DNA from: Peptoniphilus sp034090345
Lineage (GTDB): Bacteria > Bacillota > Clostridia > Tissierellales > Peptoniphilaceae
DNA length: 6,943 bases
Assembly (NCBI RefSeq): GCF_034090345.1
Contig: NZ_JAXDSS010000027.1
Coordinates: forward strand, 1 to 6,943
Direction: 5' to 3'
Positions 6,931 through 6,943 of this stretch are shown piece after piece. Position 1 is the first letter of the stretch. Each line of letters begins with the position of its first letter. The position numbers and the translations under genes are program-made. The notes beneath the pieces were generated by a model, which searched no databases, was not told the origin of the DNA, and worked only from the letters and a program-made list of their open reading frames with translations.

Positions 6931-6936
6931 TTGACA
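6931..6936 (+). promoter_or_regulatory. Possible -35 box at window edge
   Basis: TTGACA is a perfect match to the sigma-A -35 consensus. The matching -10 would fall about 17 nt further on, beyond the window, so this cannot be confirmed. It may drive the next + strand gene, or belong to the end of an insertion element. Confidence 0.25.
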
Positions 6937-6943
6937 CTATATA

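Larger units (their letters stand above)
6467..6943. other. Non-coding, AT-rich tail with decayed sequence
   Basis: No intact gene is visible on either strand in these 477 bases. The stretch is visibly AT-rich and rich in stops. It contains a weak terminator candidate (6499-6545), A-tract repeats (6641-6682), a transposase-like fragment on the - strand (6682-6795) and a TTGACA at 6931-6936. Two further short - strand open stretches look protein-like but are not identified: 22 residues at 6786-6854 (RILLEKQTPKEIVN within) and about 21 residues ending at a stop at 6566-6568 (KIKELYSFIKTVKI). The picture is of a degraded mobile-element or gene remnant between two loci. Confidence 0.6.

Noticed and set aside
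6467..6943. CRISPR array, tRNA or riboswitch
   Set aside because: There are no regularly spaced repeats of suitable length, no cloverleaf with GTTCGA-type arm, and no recognisable aptamer core.

Overview
The window is AT-rich (about 30% GC by eye). It carries strong AGGAGG-type ribosome binding sites, tight or overlapping gene junctions, and ATG, GTG and TTG starts. This fits a low-GC Firmicute. The mix of protein families is familiar from host-associated anaerobic cocci (Peptoniphilus/Anaerococcus-like Tissierellia), clostridia and streptococci, but the sequence alone does not fix the genus.

Bases 2-5038 hold five genes on the + strand that look like one operon whose 5' end lies upstream of the window. 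The first two (2-610, truncated at its 5' side, and 603-2330) encode the halves of a heterodimeric exporter-fold ABC transporter. The next three (2341-2934, 2938-3648, 3641-5038) encode a complete ECF-type importer: a Trep_Strep/MptD-family substrate-binding S component, an EcfT transmembrane coupling protein, and an EcfA protein with two fused ATPase domains. Spacings are -8, +10, +3 and -8 nt, so co-transcription and translational coupling are likely. No enzyme gene is present, so the substrate cannot be read from the window.

After an 81-bp gap containing a perfect 9-bp inverted repeat and possible promoter elements comes a + strand MATE-family efflux protein (5120-6466, TTG start). It may be the last gene of the cluster or a separately controlled unit.

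Bases 6467-6943 contain no intact gene. They hold a weak candidate terminator, A-tract repeats, and a decayed fragment on the - strand whose short reading frame resembles the N-terminal helix-turn-helix region of an IS30-type transposase. The window ends just after a perfect TTGACA hexamer that could be the -35 box of a promoter for the next locus.

Working model (inference): the ECF importer and the exporter-fold ABC pair act together on one hydrophobic or chelated compound such as a metallophore, heme or another iron source. The model draws on YbtPQ/IrtAB, exporter-fold ABC pairs that import ferric siderophores, and on ECF transporters known to import heme. The MATE protein may export a related compound.
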